This document shows positions 63,858-64,000 of a DNA stretch of 64,000 nucleotides, piece by piece. The notes under the pieces are model-generated. The model saw only the letters and a list, made by a program, of their open reading frames with translations, ran no database searches and was not told the origin of the DNA. This DNA comes from Bacteroides coprosuis DSM 18011 (GTDB taxonomy: Bacteria; Bacteroidota; Bacteroidia; Bacteroidales; Bacteroidaceae): positions 1,542,780 through 1,606,779 of the forward strand of contig CM001167.1 of NCBI GenBank assembly GCA_000212915.1. The letters run 5' to 3'. Positions within the stretch are counted from its first letter, which is position 1. Each line of letters begins with the position of its first letter. The position numbers were made by a program, and so were the translations under genes.

Positions 63858-64000
63858 ATGATGAAAAGTAGATCAATACGTTCAGTATGGTCTCTATCTT
63901 CAATCATTAATTGGACTTTTTATGTGTTTTCATTCGTATTAATTGTTTTCGTAGGTGTTTGGTTAATTAAAGGGATAGAGTCTGTATTGAATAGTTACAT
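63858..64000 (+). CDS. Membrane protein, N-terminal part (runs off the window), possibly DUF2975
   Basis: The first 47 residues are MMKSRSIRSVWSLSSIINW, then a membrane helix TFYVFSFVLIVFVGVWLI. The pattern of a basic start followed by a helix resembles DUF2975 membrane proteins, which are usually followed by a small HTH regulator. Too little is present to be sure. Confidence 0.45.
   Translation, partial: MMKSRSIRSVWSLSSIINWTFYVFSFVLIVFVGVWLIKGIESVLNSY

Overview
The window is a stretch of a low-GC Bacteroidales chromosome whose left tenth is occupied by an integrated mobile element. The evidence is a SusC/SusD polysaccharide utilisation locus, promoters of the Bacteroidetes type (TAnnTTTG at -7), many lipoproteins, a DUF4286 protein beside ruvC, an archaeal-type prolyl-tRNA synthetase, a class A RNase P RNA and conjugative-transposon Tra proteins typical of the group. 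The base composition is more AT-rich than most gut Bacteroides. A low-GC Bacteroides or Dysgonomonas-like organism is my guess; the genus is not settled.

Positions 1-6970 hold a piece of an integrative conjugative element. A MobA-like protein and the start of a relaxase lie on the minus strand, diverging across an oriT-like region from a traA-traB-traD row on the plus strand. The row stops after traD instead of continuing into traE-traG. Two genes follow, each framed like an integron gene cassette: an alpha/beta hydrolase resembling macrolide esterases of the EstT kind, and an abortive-infection protein with an RX6H HEPN-like motif. Both are followed by a long imperfect palindrome that starts with AAC and ends at GTT, and in each cassette the first 9-10 bases are the exact reverse complement of the start of its own palindrome. 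This is attC logic, yet no integron integrase is in the window. A Bacteroidetes-type tyrosine recombinase and a set of overlapping inverted repeats close the element next to tRNA-Ser.

From 7.0 to 38.5 kb the content is chromosomal housekeeping: EptA-type phosphoethanolamine transferase, a cold-shock-domain protein, rsmG, a metallo-beta-lactamase-fold hydrolase, gcvP, copper P-type ATPase, AraC regulator, lipB, proS, two beta-carbonic anhydrases, OmpH/Skp, pepD, an endonuclease/exonuclease/phosphatase protein, a GH13 pullulanase-like lipoprotein with altered active-site motifs, ruvC, DUF4286, tRNA-Ala followed by an integrase fragment, an SPFH lipoprotein and a transaldolase-like aldolase. Two nitroreductases and two DUF3298-like proteins occur as paralogue pairs on either side of rsmG-gcvP.

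From 38.5 to 49.3 kb lies a minus-strand polysaccharide utilisation locus: regulator (broken by a frameshift), SusC, SusD, a surface glycan-binding lipoprotein and two GH30 lipoproteins, a gene set that suggests beta-1,6-glucan. From 49.4 to 64 kb come an aminotransferase, a tandem pair of small-RNA genes, a degenerate ADP-ribosylglycohydrolase-like protein, dprA, a divIC/ftsB-like gene, dnaX, a YihY/BrkB protein, rnpB, a zinc-ribbon PhnA-like protein, a third nitroreductase, and two secreted proteins of unknown role that share a 19-base upstream box with the next, incomplete gene.

The most striking pattern outside the mobile element is a 12-base motif, TGACACCGACAT, found in five intergenic places. 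Each place has two or three good copies, and the copies are spaced 22 bases apart (21 for inverted copies). I know of no described element that matches it.
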